A stretch of DNA of 43,533 nucleotides from Halobacteriovoraceae bacterium (GTDB lineage: Bacteria; Bdellovibrionota; Bacteriovoracia; Bacteriovoracales; Bacteriovoracaceae), in NCBI GenBank assembly GCA_002715375.1, contig PAZA01000071.1:1-43533 (forward strand), given 5' to 3'. The notes under the pieces are model-generated. The model made no database searches. It had not been told where the DNA came from and saw only the letters and a program-made list of their open reading frames with translations. Below are positions 24,252 to 32,004 of this stretch, piece after piece. A program made the position numbers and the translations under genes. Position 1 is the first letter of the stretch. The number at the start of each line of letters is the position of its first letter.

Positions 24252-25031
24252 TTAATTTATAAAATTAAACCAAGTCCCTAACTGCTTGGTATAAATGTTA
24301 AAAGCAATATAAAAAAATTCGTCTATAATAAAGTAAAATACAATCAAACCTAAACCTATATTTACAACAAAACTGACTAATAAAACATTCATCTGTGGAA
24401 CTAGCCTAGTCACAATCCCAAGAAGGACAATAATCAATACGTTAATAAATATAATCGGAGAAGAGAGCATCAAAATTGAAGCGAAAGCTGATTTAAAAAA
24501 GTAAAAGTAATAGTTAGAAAAGTCTTTTGCCTCGATTAATTGATTAAAGTTTAAACTTTTAAAAGAAATTAGTAGCCCCTGGAACATTGGTATTAAAGCA
24601 CCAGATGAAATTATTAAAATTATCATAGACCATGTAATTAATTTTTCAAAAGGACCTGTTGACTGTGCCATACTTGGGTCAAAATAATTTACAGCACTAA
24701 AACCTACCTGTTGGGTTAAAACAGAACCTGCGCCTACAAAAATACTCATAATAATTTTGACAAAAAAACCGATCAACAAACCTGTTAAGACATAAACAAT
24801 CGTTAAAATCCAAAAATTATCTAAACCCACAATATCGATATCTCTATAAATATATGGATAAACAGATGATCCCAAAGCAAAAGTAAGCATTAAGCTAGTC
24901 AAAACTTTCACCATATTTGGAATATTGATTTGATCAAATAGAGGCAGTTGAATTAGAATCGCTAAAATTCTAGAAAAGCAAAGCCAAAATGCTATAACCT
25001 GTCTATAATCTGTGATTCTAATATCTATCAT
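24252..25031 (-). CDS. fliR: flagellar export protein FliR
   Basis: 259 aa, strongly hydrophobic with about six TM segments; part of the FliPQR export gate core. The family region VLTQQVGFSAVNYFDPSMAQSTGP is present. The track starts at a GTG five codons upstream, but ATG 25031 forms a four-base ATGA overlap with the fliQ stop and is the likelier start. Confidence 0.94.
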   Translation of the reverse strand: MIDIRITDYRQVIAFWLCFSRILAILIQLPLFDQINIPNMVKVLTSLMLTFALGSSVYPYIYRDIDIVGLDNFWILTIVYVLTGLLIGFFVKIIMSIFVGAGSVLTQQVGFSAVNYFDPSMAQSTGPFEKLITWSMIILIISSGALIPMFQGLLISFKSLNFNQLIEAKDFSNYYFYFFKSAFASILMLSSPIIFINVLIIVLLGIVTRLVPQMNVLLVSFVVNIGLGLIVFYFIIDEFFYIAFNIYTKQLGTWFNFIN

Positions 25032-25303
25032 TTTCCTGATACCCACTTCGGAATATTTACAATCAACTCCGTCGTAAAGTTAGTAATCGTATCACTCATC
25101 CATGGAGCGCAAATAACCATTGCTCCTACGATAACAACTATTTTAGGTATAAATGAAAGAGTTTGTTCGTTAATCTGTGTGACCGCTTGAAATAAAGAAA
25201 CAAGAATACCCATTAACAATGCGCCTATAAGCATCGGCGATGATATCAAAAGAGCAACCTTAATTGCTTGTTTTAAAACGTCTCCAACAAAGTTATTTTC
25301 CAT
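25028..25303 (-). CDS. fliQ: flagellar export protein FliQ
   Basis: 91 aa with two TM helices (about residues 15-40 and 52-75) and the family stretch LLISSPMLIGALLMGILVSL...TQINEQTLSFIPKI. It forms the helical FliP5-FliQ4-FliR1 gate. It sits seven bases after fliP and overlaps fliR by four. Confidence 0.95.
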   Translation of the reverse strand: MENNFVGDVLKQAIKVALLISSPMLIGALLMGILVSLFQAVTQINEQTLSFIPKIVVIVGAMVICAPWMSDTITNFTTELIVNIPKWVSGK

Positions 25304-25310
25304 AAAAACC

Positions 25311-26054
25311 TCAAGCGCTAAATGATCTTAGAATTGAACCTGTAACTAATTGCCAACCATCCACTAAAACAAAAAGAAGTAATTTAAATGGCAATGAAAC
25401 AACAATTGGTGGCAACATCATCATTCCCATTGCCATTAATACTGAAGCTATCACCATATCCAAAATAAGAAATGGAATATAAAGAAGAAACCCTATTTGA
25501 AATGCTGTTTTTAATTCAGAAATAATAAAAGCAGGTATAAGAAAATGAAGAGGTACTTCATCAACATTATAAGGAGCCTTCTTCCCTGTAATGTCATAAA
25601 AAAGTCCAATGTCTTTTTTTCTTACTTCCTTTGTCATGAAGCTTCTTAAGCTTAACTCTATTATCTTTAAAGATTCTGTTGTTTTTATTTGTTTATCCAT
25701 ATAAGGAACGACAGCTTCATAATATATCTTTTCACCAGTTGGCTGCATTACAAACGCGGTTAAAAATAGTGCAAAGCCAATTAGAAGTTGATTTGGTGGC
25801 ATATTTTGAGTACCGATGGCCTGTCTCATAAAAGATAAAACTACTATTATTCTGGTAAAGCATGTACAAAGAATTATCACAGCAGGTGCTAAAGTTATAA
25901 TTGTAAAAAGCACAAGAACTTCAAGCGTGTCTACTAAATTTGCTCCCTTTCCAAAATTTACAGAAAGACCAGGTAGTCCGAACTCCCCTTTGTCAGCGAA
26001 AGAAGACTCTATTAAAATTAAAATTAAAAACAAAAACTTAAATATAAACTTCAT
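25311..26054 (-). CDS. fliP: flagellar export protein FliP
   Basis: 247 aa with a signal peptide (FKFLFLILILIESSFA), then four TM helices and the family signatures CFTRIIVVLSFMRQAIGTQNMPPNQLLIG and LIPAFIISELKTAFQIGFLLYIPFLILDMV. Main scaffold of the export gate. Preceded by fliO at 19 bases, followed by fliQ at seven. Confidence 0.97.
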   Translation of the reverse strand: MKFIFKFLFLILILIESSFADKGEFGLPGLSVNFGKGANLVDTLEVLVLFTIITLAPAVIILCTCFTRIIVVLSFMRQAIGTQNMPPNQLLIGFALFLTAFVMQPTGEKIYYEAVVPYMDKQIKTTESLKIIELSLRSFMTKEVRKKDIGLFYDITGKKAPYNVDEVPLHFLIPAFIISELKTAFQIGFLLYIPFLILDMVIASVLMAMGMMMLPPIVVSLPFKLLLFVLVDGWQLVTGSILRSFSA

Positions 26055-26073
26055 TTAATAACCTTTCTTCAAC

Positions 26074-27174
26074 TTATTGAAGAGGCTTAAGATCTCTTAA
26101 TTTTGTTTTTATTTGATCAGAAAACCTTTCTTTTCTATTCTTACCAGTTTTTATCTCTTTATTTTTTAAATCATTTATATTATCTTCTTTTAACTTAAAA
26201 TCTTTACTACCTTTATTTGCATCATCTAAATTCATGTCAAAGTTACTTCCAACCAAGGACATTTCACCACTTTTTATCACAGCATTTTTATCCTTTAGCT
26301 CTGTTATTAAATTTACTCCCTGCTCAGACGACCCTAAAAGTAATACTTGGTCATAAACTTTAACTACTAAAAGATTTTTCTTAGGACCAAGATAGGTTGA
26401 ACTTAATATTGAAACGCCTTCGTTATTCTTCAAAAAGCCTACTTTCCCCTTTTTAAAAAATCCCTTCTTAAAAAGGAAAAATACTCCATAAAGAAAACCA
26501 ATTATTATAAAAATAAAAACAATAAACTTAATTAGGTAATCATTAATTCCATTTTTTTCTTTCTTCTTTAATGTACTTGAAAGAGCTAGTTTAATTTCAT
26601 CTTCATTCATTTGATTATTTTTTTCAATTTTTTCTTCTTTTACATCGACCTTATCTTTCAGAAGCTTATCCAAATATGATTCGTCATATTTCAAAGCATC
26701 ACTCTTAACTATTCTTTTTTTATTCTGATTAGGCTTCTTATTTAGAAAAGATTTTCCTTTTTTAGTTTTAAAATATTTATCAAGAGGAAAACTCGCTAGA
26801 ATCTTATTTTTTTTAACCTTAATATTAATATCTCTATTTTCTAATCCATGATTATTTTTGAATAATATTCTTACTCGAACATCATCTTTGCTATATTGAT
26901 AAGCTAGCAAAGTCGTATTAAATTTCTCACTTCCTAAAGTGGTTTTCTTCTCAATCTTTGGCCAAACCACTGAAGAAGGAAATGTCAGTTGTAAAATATT
27001 TTTTTTCAGTAATATAGATGGTTTATTTTTAATACTTCCCTTAAACTTTACTTCCAACTCACCTTTATTGAAGTTTTGTTTAAAATTTATATCGTTAATA
27101 CTTAATTTTGAATAAGCCTCTGGAAATCCATATAAAAAAACCAAAGCAACTATAATTTTTAATTTTAAATTCAT
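26074..27174 (-). CDS. fliO: FliO-like flagellar export assembly protein with long periplasmic N-terminal domain
   Basis: 366 aa, about three times a typical FliO. Seen: signal peptide (LKIIVALVFLYGFPEAYS), a beta-rich region about residues 22-125 (INDINFKQNFNKGELEVKF) resembling AMIN domains, a Lys/Asn-rich linker, one TM helix about 212-235 (FIVFIFIIIGFLYGVFFLF), then the FliO cytosolic domain (ILSSTYLGPKKNLLVVKVYDQVLLLGSSEQGVNLITEL) and a charged tail. FliO guides FliP oligomer assembly. AMIN domains bind peptidoglycan in AmiC and PilQ, so the extra domain may anchor the basal body to the wall; this is inferred from shape only. Confidence 0.85.
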   Translation of the reverse strand: MNLKLKIIVALVFLYGFPEAYSKLSINDINFKQNFNKGELEVKFKGSIKNKPSILLKKNILQLTFPSSVVWPKIEKKTTLGSEKFNTTLLAYQYSKDDVRVRILFKNNHGLENRDINIKVKKNKILASFPLDKYFKTKKGKSFLNKKPNQNKKRIVKSDALKYDESYLDKLLKDKVDVKEEKIEKNNQMNEDEIKLALSSTLKKKEKNGINDYLIKFIVFIFIIIGFLYGVFFLFKKGFFKKGKVGFLKNNEGVSILSSTYLGPKKNLLVVKVYDQVLLLGSSEQGVNLITELKDKNAVIKSGEMSLVGSNFDMNLDDANKGSKDFKLKEDNINDLKNKEIKTGKNRKERFSDQIKTKLRDLKPLQ

Positions 27175-27185
27175 TTTTCCCTCGG

Positions 27186-27551
27186 TTACTTTATTGTTTC
27201 AATTCTTTCAATAGGACTAATTATTTCTTTTATTCTCACTCCAAATTTCTCATTAACAACGACAACTTCTCCTTTAGCCACAAGCTTTCCATTGACTAAA
27301 ATCTCTAAAGGCTCACCAGCTAATTTATTAAGCTCTAGAACTGAACCCTGACCAAGTTGCAAAATATCTTTTATTAAAACCGTCGCTCTTCCTAATTCAA
27401 CAGTTACCTTAAGAGGAATATCTAAAATAAAATCAAGATTTTGAATTTTTAATTTATTTAAAGCATCATCACCAGCTTTAAAATCATCTGCAATCTCCCC
27501 TACTTTTATCTTTTTGACTTCACCTTCTTTTCTTTCTTCTTCTTCACTCAT
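27186..27551 (-). CDS. fliN: flagellar motor switch protein FliN
   Basis: 121 aa: an acidic N terminus of about 35 residues, then one SpoA (surface presentation of antigens) domain with [46 protein letters not shown] shortened here to its key pieces VTVELG and LGQGSVLEL. It forms the lower C-ring with FliM and helps dock the export ATPase complex. It lies 14 bases after fliM. Confidence 0.96.
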   Translation of the reverse strand: MSEEEERKEGEVKKIKVGEIADDFKAGDDALNKLKIQNLDFILDIPLKVTVELGRATVLIKDILQLGQGSVLELNKLAGEPLEILVNGKLVAKGEVVVVNEKFGVRIKEIISPIERIETIK

Positions 27552-27565
27552 TTTGTATTCCTCGT

Positions 27566-28657
27566 TTACGCTTCTGCTTCTTTTATATTATTCCCTTCCT
27601 TACTTTTTTCATCTTTATCAGTCACTAGCTCTTCATCTTCTATGACTTCTGTTATCTGAACTGATCTACTTCCCTTATAAACTCCGATAAGGCATTTCAT
27701 TTTTTCAACACCTTCAACAGTTAAGGAAACCTCACCTGAAGCCTCTTGACCTAGAGGAATTATGTCCCCAACTTCAAGGGTCACCAAATCACCTACACTC
27801 ATATTTGCCTCACCTAATTTTACAATCACTTCTGCAGAGGCATCTTTTATGTGACCGTTCATACAGTAAGTCCAAATACTATCTGCAAGATCACTATCTG
27901 TTTGAAAACTAGAACTAAGCTTTTGCTTAATAGGCTCGATTGTTGAGTAAGGAACGACAATCATTATCGTTCCAGAAGCGGATTCAAACTCTATTTCTAA
28001 AGTTGTGGCAATAATAACATCAGAAGGCGGAACAACTCCGACAAACTGTGGATTTATTTCTGTTCTAAGATATTGGGCATCGATTCTATGTACAGGAGCC
28101 CAAGACTCCTCTAAGTCATTTATGGCCATATCCATGACTTTCTTCATAAAAGAAAGTTCTATTTGAGTAAATTCCTTTCCTTCAATTTTTGTAAAGGGTC
28201 TATCAGTTCCACCAAAATAGGAGTCTATAATTGCATATGCTAATTTTGATTCAAAAACTAAAAGAGCAGGTCCTCTAAGCTCATTAAACCTCATAATACA
28301 CATACAAGATGGGATAGGTAGAGTGTTAACAAACTCTCCAAACTTTAATAAATCTGTTGAAATCATAGAAATTGTTGAAATTTTTCTAAGGGAGTTTGAA
28401 AGAGAAACTCGAAAAGATCTTATAAATCTTTCGTAAATTAATTCTAGAACGGGCATTCTTCCACGAATAACCCGGTCCTGGTTTGTTAAATCATAGGGTT
28501 GAATATTCTCATCTTCTTCCTCAAACTCAGCATCACCTTCAAGAAAGTCATCTTCAAGACCTCCTCCACCACCTCCGCCACCACCATCATCTGAATCCCC
28601 ATCGTTAACGGCGGTTAAAAGAGCATCAACCTCATCCTGACTTAAGACCTGGGCCAT
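27566..28657 (-). CDS. fliM: flagellar motor switch protein FliM
   Basis: 363 aa. The N-terminal [10 protein letters not shown] is the CheY-P binding peptide, so the motor can respond to chemotaxis. A linker with nine consecutive glycines and an acidic stretch follows. The CheC-like middle domain ([49 protein letters not shown]) and a C-terminal SpoA domain ([17 protein letters not shown]) are complete. An acidic tail of about 25 residues ends the protein. ATG 28657 has a strong SD (AGGAGGGG). Confidence 0.97.
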   Translation of the reverse strand: MAQVLSQDEVDALLTAVNDGDSDDGGGGGGGGGLEDDFLEGDAEFEEEDENIQPYDLTNQDRVIRGRMPVLELIYERFIRSFRVSLSNSLRKISTISMISTDLLKFGEFVNTLPIPSCMCIMRFNELRGPALLVFESKLAYAIIDSYFGGTDRPFTKIEGKEFTQIELSFMKKVMDMAINDLEESWAPVHRIDAQYLRTEINPQFVGVVPPSDVIIATTLEIEFESASGTIMIVVPYSTIEPIKQKLSSSFQTDSDLADSIWTYCMNGHIKDASAEVIVKLGEANMSVGDLVTLEVGDIIPLGQEASGEVSLTVEGVEKMKCLIGVYKGSRSVQITEVIEDEELVTDKDEKSKEGNNIKEAEA

Positions 28658-28692
28658 CTGTTCCCCTCCTAGGATTTATTAGGCCTAATCCT

Positions 28693-29238
28693 TTAATTCA
28701 CTTGAAACTGTGTATAATAAACATCAATAACACTTCCATCAATTAAGTAAGTATTTATAGCGGCCTTCAGCTCTTCCTTAAGATTATCTTTTCCTTCCAA
28801 CTTTAAAACATCCGTTGGCCTTTTAGAGTTAATGATTGTTATGACAGTATCTCTTATCTGAGCTTTTCTTGACCTAAATTCTTCTTCACTAGAAGTTTTA
28901 CTAAACCTTAAGACCACCTTTAAACGGAGGTATCTTCTTGGCCCATCTCCTTGAGCTAAGTTGGCAGTAAAGGGGTCCAATGAAAAATTTATTCCATCTT
29001 GTTCTTTTGCCTCTCCAGTCTCAGCTTCCTGGTCCTCTGCTTCTTTCATTTTTTTCATTTCAGCAGTAACCACATCTTTAATTGATTCCTGATTTTTTAA
29101 TGTTTGATGACTTTGCCATTGAAGAAAGGCAATGACCCCCATTAGAACTGCATTAACTAAAGTGATAATTAAGAGGAGTGGGTTTTTTCCAGATGAACCT
29201 TCATCTCCAGCTTCTGGTTTTGCTTCTTCTTCAGCCAT
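28693..29238 (-). CDS. fliL: flagellar basal body-associated protein FliL
   Basis: 181 aa: acidic cytosolic N terminus, one TM helix about residues 22-42 (LLLIITLVNAVLMGVIAFLQW), a coiled-coil linker, then the periplasmic FliL domain (RYLRLKVVLRFS, RKAQIRDTVITIINSKRPTDVL). FliL surrounds and supports the stator units. It is the first gene of the fliL-to-sensor operon. A six-codon mini-ORF (ATGGACGGTAAAAATGGCTGA) starts 14 bases before and overlaps the fliL ATG in another frame. Confidence 0.95.
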   Translation of the reverse strand: MAEEEAKPEAGDEGSSGKNPLLLIITLVNAVLMGVIAFLQWQSHQTLKNQESIKDVVTAEMKKMKEAEDQEAETGEAKEQDGINFSLDPFTANLAQGDGPRRYLRLKVVLRFSKTSSEEEFRSRKAQIRDTVITIINSKRPTDVLKLEGKDNLKEELKAAINTYLIDGSVIDVYYTQFQVN

Positions 29239-29272
29239 TTTTACCGTCCATGGTCCAATGGTTTCAAATTAT

Positions 29273-29305
29273 TAATAAGAAAATTCTTCCTGAATTTTCT
29301 TATTA
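29273..29305 (-). promoter_or_regulatory. leader hairpin 1 of the fliL operon, AGGAA loop
   Basis: TAATAAGAAAATTC pairs perfectly with GAATTTTCTTATTA (14 bp); the loop in the mRNA is AGGAA. It lies between the promoter and fliL. There is no U-run after it, so it is not an intrinsic terminator. GGA exposed in a hairpin loop is the form of a CsrA/RsmA binding site. Confidence 0.6.
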
Positions 29306-29307
29306 TC

Positions 29308-29326
29308 AAGAGAAATCCTTTCTCTT
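29308..29326 (-). promoter_or_regulatory. leader hairpin 2 of the fliL operon, AGGAU loop
   Basis: AAGAGAAAGGATTTCTCTT on the minus strand: perfect 8-bp arms around GGA, just after the predicted transcription start and two bases before hairpin 1. Opening the closing A-U pair gives an AGGAU loop, close to the CsrA consensus core ARGGAU. Confidence 0.6.
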
Positions 29327-29337
29327 ATATGTCAAAA

Positions 29338-29366
29338 ATTATACATTTTTCCAAAATTTGGATCAA
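29338..29366 (-). promoter_or_regulatory. sigma-70 promoter of the flagellar export operon
   Basis: TTGATC, 17 bases, TATAAT on the minus strand: an almost perfect housekeeping promoter about 100 bases before fliL. Its quality suggests constitutive transcription, leaving control to the structured leader. The rest of the 265-base gap holds the two hairpins and the dsbA-like terminator. Confidence 0.75.
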
Positions 29367-29436
29367 GATAAGGACTTTTAAAGATAAAAATCTGCCGGTT
29401 TGTGCATCATGCTTGACAAAGTTTTTGTTTTAACAA

Positions 29437-29468
29437 AAAAAAAGTGTCACATTTGTGACACTTTTTTT
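29437..29468 (-). terminator. intrinsic terminator after the DsbA-like gene
   Basis: Stem GTGTCAC/GTGACAC flanked by seven A and seven T residues on each side, with an ATTT loop. It is symmetrical, so it would work in both directions; it lies 35 bases downstream of the minus-strand 29504 gene and insulates the fliL promoter. Confidence 0.85.
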
Positions 29469-29503
29469 AAAAAAGAAACAATTTTAGGAACTTTTAAAAG
29501 AAA

Positions 29504-30304
29504 TTAGAGTTGGACTTTTCCTCTCTTCTTTAATTCACCTATGATTTGAGTGAAGTGAGAAGAAGGATAGGCACCTTTAACTGGAACTCCGTTGATAACA
29601 AACCCAGGAGTTCCCTGAATACCAAATTTTCCAGCTTCCTTAATATCATTTTGGATTTTTTCCATAATCTTAGGGTCTTTTAGATCTTTTGCCAGTTTAT
29701 TTTCATCCGCCCCAATTTTTTTAACAATTGCTTTAAGAAATGTTTCACCATTTTTTAGCTTTCTTTGATTTTCAAAAATTTCATCATGAAATTTGTAAGC
29801 AAGTTCAGTGCTTTGTAACCTCAAGGCTTCAAAATATTTTGCCGCTGGCATGGCCTGCTGATGAAAGCTTAATGGCAAATGCTTATAGATGAATTGAATT
29901 TTCTTTCCATATTTCTTTCTCAACTCTTGAACAACATTATAGCCTCTTGTGCAAAAAGGGCATTCAAAATCTGAGTACTCAACAAGAACAAGAGGTGCCT
30001 CCTTAGATCCCCTTATGGCATCCGAATTACTAATTTTTGGCTTCAACGGATTATCATAGTGAGCTTCTAACTTTCTCTTTTCTTCTTCCTCTCTTCTCTT
30101 AGCCAACTCTCCCTGAGCAACCTTAACTGCTTTTTGAAAAGCTTCAACAAATTCAGTCGGCTTTTCTTCTATTGCAGATATCAAGATATTCGGATTTTCC
30201 TTAATGACCCTCTGAACTTGCTCTTTTAACTTTGTCTCAGAAGTACAACCCACAATTAGAAGGAGGACACCTAAAAGACTTAAGTTTCTAAAGGACTTTT
30301 TCAT
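29504..30304 (-). CDS. DsbA-family thioredoxin-fold lipoprotein
   Basis: 266 aa. Signal peptide with lipobox LLIVGC at residues 16-21, so probably a membrane-anchored periplasmic lipoprotein. A charged helical region (about 25-90) precedes a DsbA/Com1-like thioredoxin domain with active site CPFC (YSDFECPFCTRG), the helical insert and the cis-Pro motif GIQGTPGFVINGV. It likely oxidises or isomerises disulfides in exported proteins; the reductase direction cannot be excluded. ATG 30304 follows GAGGG; the track begins five codons earlier. Single gene with its own terminator. Confidence 0.88.
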   Translation of the reverse strand: MKKSFRNLSLLGVLLLIVGCTSETKLKEQVQRVIKENPNILISAIEEKPTEFVEAFQKAVKVAQGELAKRREEEEKRKLEAHYDNPLKPKISNSDAIRGSKEAPLVLVEYSDFECPFCTRGYNVVQELRKKYGKKIQFIYKHLPLSFHQQAMPAAKYFEALRLQSTELAYKFHDEIFENQRKLKNGETFLKAIVKKIGADENKLAKDLKDPKIMEKIQNDIKEAGKFGIQGTPGFVINGVPVKGAYPSSHFTQIIGELKKRGKVQL

Positions 30305-30392
30305 TTTTTCTACCCTCATTTTGATTTAAAAAAGATTATTTATTTTGAAAATTTATCTCTCCAAAATTTATTTACTTCTATTTACCTCAGCC

Positions 30393-30420
30393 TTGATACT
30401 AATGACAAACCATCTAATTA
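30393..30420 (+). promoter_or_regulatory. possible promoter of the 30540 gene
   Basis: TTGATA, 16 bases, TAATTA on the plus strand in the 235-base gap between two divergent genes. Moderate match in AT-rich sequence. Nothing else coding is visible in the gap. Confidence 0.3.
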
Positions 30421-30539
30421 TCAATACTTACCCCATAATTATTAAGCTAATCCCCTAATACTAGATAAATTAACTTAATTTTTTGCCAAATTGCCCGAAG
30501 AGCCCAACGAACTAACACTAGGCAACAAGGCTTCCGCTT

Positions 30540-31208
30540 ATGAAAGTTGTTTTTATTATTTTTCTTGCCCTCTTTTTTTTCAAATCATGCGGTCCTCAAG
30601 ATGGAACAGAAAGACAGCAATACCCATACGGCCAACAGGGCCCAAATAATACAAATCAAGGAATGGGACCTCCTGCGCCAGGTCCAACTAATCCACAAGC
30701 GTCCATAAACTATTTAGGGAATCTTGAAGCCCAATTCAATTGCGGGGCAAGAATGAGAAAAACAGTTTACTCAACTAACCACACTCAAACCACAATTACT
30801 GGTCTAAGTAACAATGGTCCCCACAGTGGCCCTATTTATAAAAAGTATGTTGGTAAATCATATGATAATAACCTCATATACGTAGAGCAAATATCTCATG
30901 ACGGAGTTAATTCAATTGGATTTAATATCACCTTTTCTTTTTGTGAAGATTTTTTCCCAATTTCTGCCAATCCTCACAATCCAAATGAAAGAATATATAT
31001 GAAACAGGGAAACCAAATGGCCATTATTATGTTAGGTCCAATTGTACTTGATAGCAGGGCCAACAAAACTGTGCATGATATAGATTCAGCGCCAATAAGA
31101 ATCAGTATTCCACAATTTACTATACAAATAAATGATCCTATCTTAGGAAGTTACCCTAAATACTACCCGCCTATTCAAAAAAATACTGGATTTGCACCTA
31201 TTAATTAA
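30540..31208 (+). CDS. small secreted or lipoprotein-like hypothetical protein
   Basis: 222 aa, not recognised. It has a hydrophobic N-terminal signal (MKVVFIIFLALFFFKSCGP); FKSC is an imperfect lipobox, so it may be a lipoprotein. Then comes a Gln/Gly/Pro/Asn-rich low-complexity stretch (about residues 20-55) and a compact domain with two cysteines (FNCGARM, FSFCEDF) that could form a disulfide. Its stop interlocks with the amidase stop on the other strand (TTAA). Confidence 0.7.
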   Translation: MKVVFIIFLALFFFKSCGPQDGTERQQYPYGQQGPNNTNQGMGPPAPGPTNPQASINYLGNLEAQFNCGARMRKTVYSTNHTQTTITGLSNNGPHSGPIYKKYVGKSYDNNLIYVEQISHDGVNSIGFNITFSFCEDFFPISANPHNPNERIYMKQGNQMAIIMLGPIVLDSRANKTVHDIDSAPIRISIPQFTIQINDPILGSYPKYYPPIQKNTGFAPIN

Positions 31209-31993
31209 AGTGATGAGAGGTTTTTCTTTGTTTTAGAAAAATATTTTTCAATTCCGGCAACAACAGCTTCTGAATAGCGTTCTTGAAAAGTTGAACTAGA
31301 AATTTTTCTTAACTCCTTTGGATTCGACATAAAGCCCATTTCAAGCAAAACACCTGGCCTTTTAGATAAGGCCAGAACAAAAAATAAACCTGGCTTTATC
31401 CCTCTATCTTTCATTTTTAAGGAAGATCCTAAAAAGCCCTTTAGCTTACCATGAATAGAAGAAGCTAAAGCTCTTGAGCTTACAACTGTCCTATTAACAA
31501 CTAGATCAATTAAAATTTGATTAACAACCGAATCCTCACCTTCTAACCCTTTATTCTCAACTTCCTCAACCTTTTTAATGGCCTGATTACTTTTATTATT
31601 CAAGTAATAGGTTTCAAAGCCTCCCGATGCCTTATAATAACTGGCATTGGCATGAATTGAAATAAAGAGATCTGCATTAACTCTTTCGGCTATTTCAGCT
31701 CTTTTTTCCAAAGAAACCGTTCTATCGAAAGACCTAGTCATAAAAACACGATAGTTTTTTCCTTTTAATTTCTTACTAATCCTTTTTGATAATTCTAAAA
31801 CCAGGTCTTTTTCAAAATAAGTTATTTTTTCAAGTCCTCCCCTTTTATTTATAAAAGATTGAAAAGCTTTAGCCCCATCGTCTTTTCCCCCATGACCTGG
31901 GTCTATTAGAATAGTTTGAGAAAGTACATTTTCACTAATAATTAAAGTTAAAAATAGAATAGGGCCTAAAATTAAATTATCTATATATTTCAT
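31205..31993 (-). CDS. N-acetylmuramoyl-L-alanine amidase (Amidase_3)
   Basis: A zinc amidase that cuts the stem peptide from MurNAc in the periplasm. Motifs: ILIDPGHGGKDDGA (zinc His), YFEKDLVLEL (zinc Glu), SIHANAS (zinc His) and the catalytic Glu in LLEMGFMSNPKE. A signal peptide precedes the domain; there is no AMIN domain. I chose ATG 31993 (262 aa); the track's TTG at 32008 overlaps the SpoIID stop and is also possible, with no SD deciding. A helical insert of about 40 residues (KVEEVENKGLEGEDSVVNQI) may be the autoinhibitory helix of AmiA/B/C-type enzymes. It is cotranscribed with the SpoIID-like gene. Confidence 0.9.
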   Translation of the reverse strand: MKYIDNLILGPILFLTLIISENVLSQTILIDPGHGGKDDGAKAFQSFINKRGGLEKITYFEKDLVLELSKRISKKLKGKNYRVFMTRSFDRTVSLEKRAEIAERVNADLFISIHANASYYKASGGFETYYLNNKSNQAIKKVEEVENKGLEGEDSVVNQILIDLVVNRTVVSSRALASSIHGKLKGFLGSSLKMKDRGIKPGLFFVLALSKRPGVLLEMGFMSNPKELRKISSSTFQERYSEAVVAGIEKYFSKTKKNLSSL

Positions 31994-32004
31994 AAAGTTC
32001 TTTT

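Noticed and set aside
29273-29305. 14-bp inverted repeat as an intrinsic terminator.
   Set aside because: AT-rich stem, no U-run on the minus strand, and it lies just after a strong promoter and before fliL.
29413-29418. TTGACA on the plus strand as a promoter.
   Set aside because: No -10 at proper distance and the next element downstream is a bidirectional terminator with no plus-strand gene after it.
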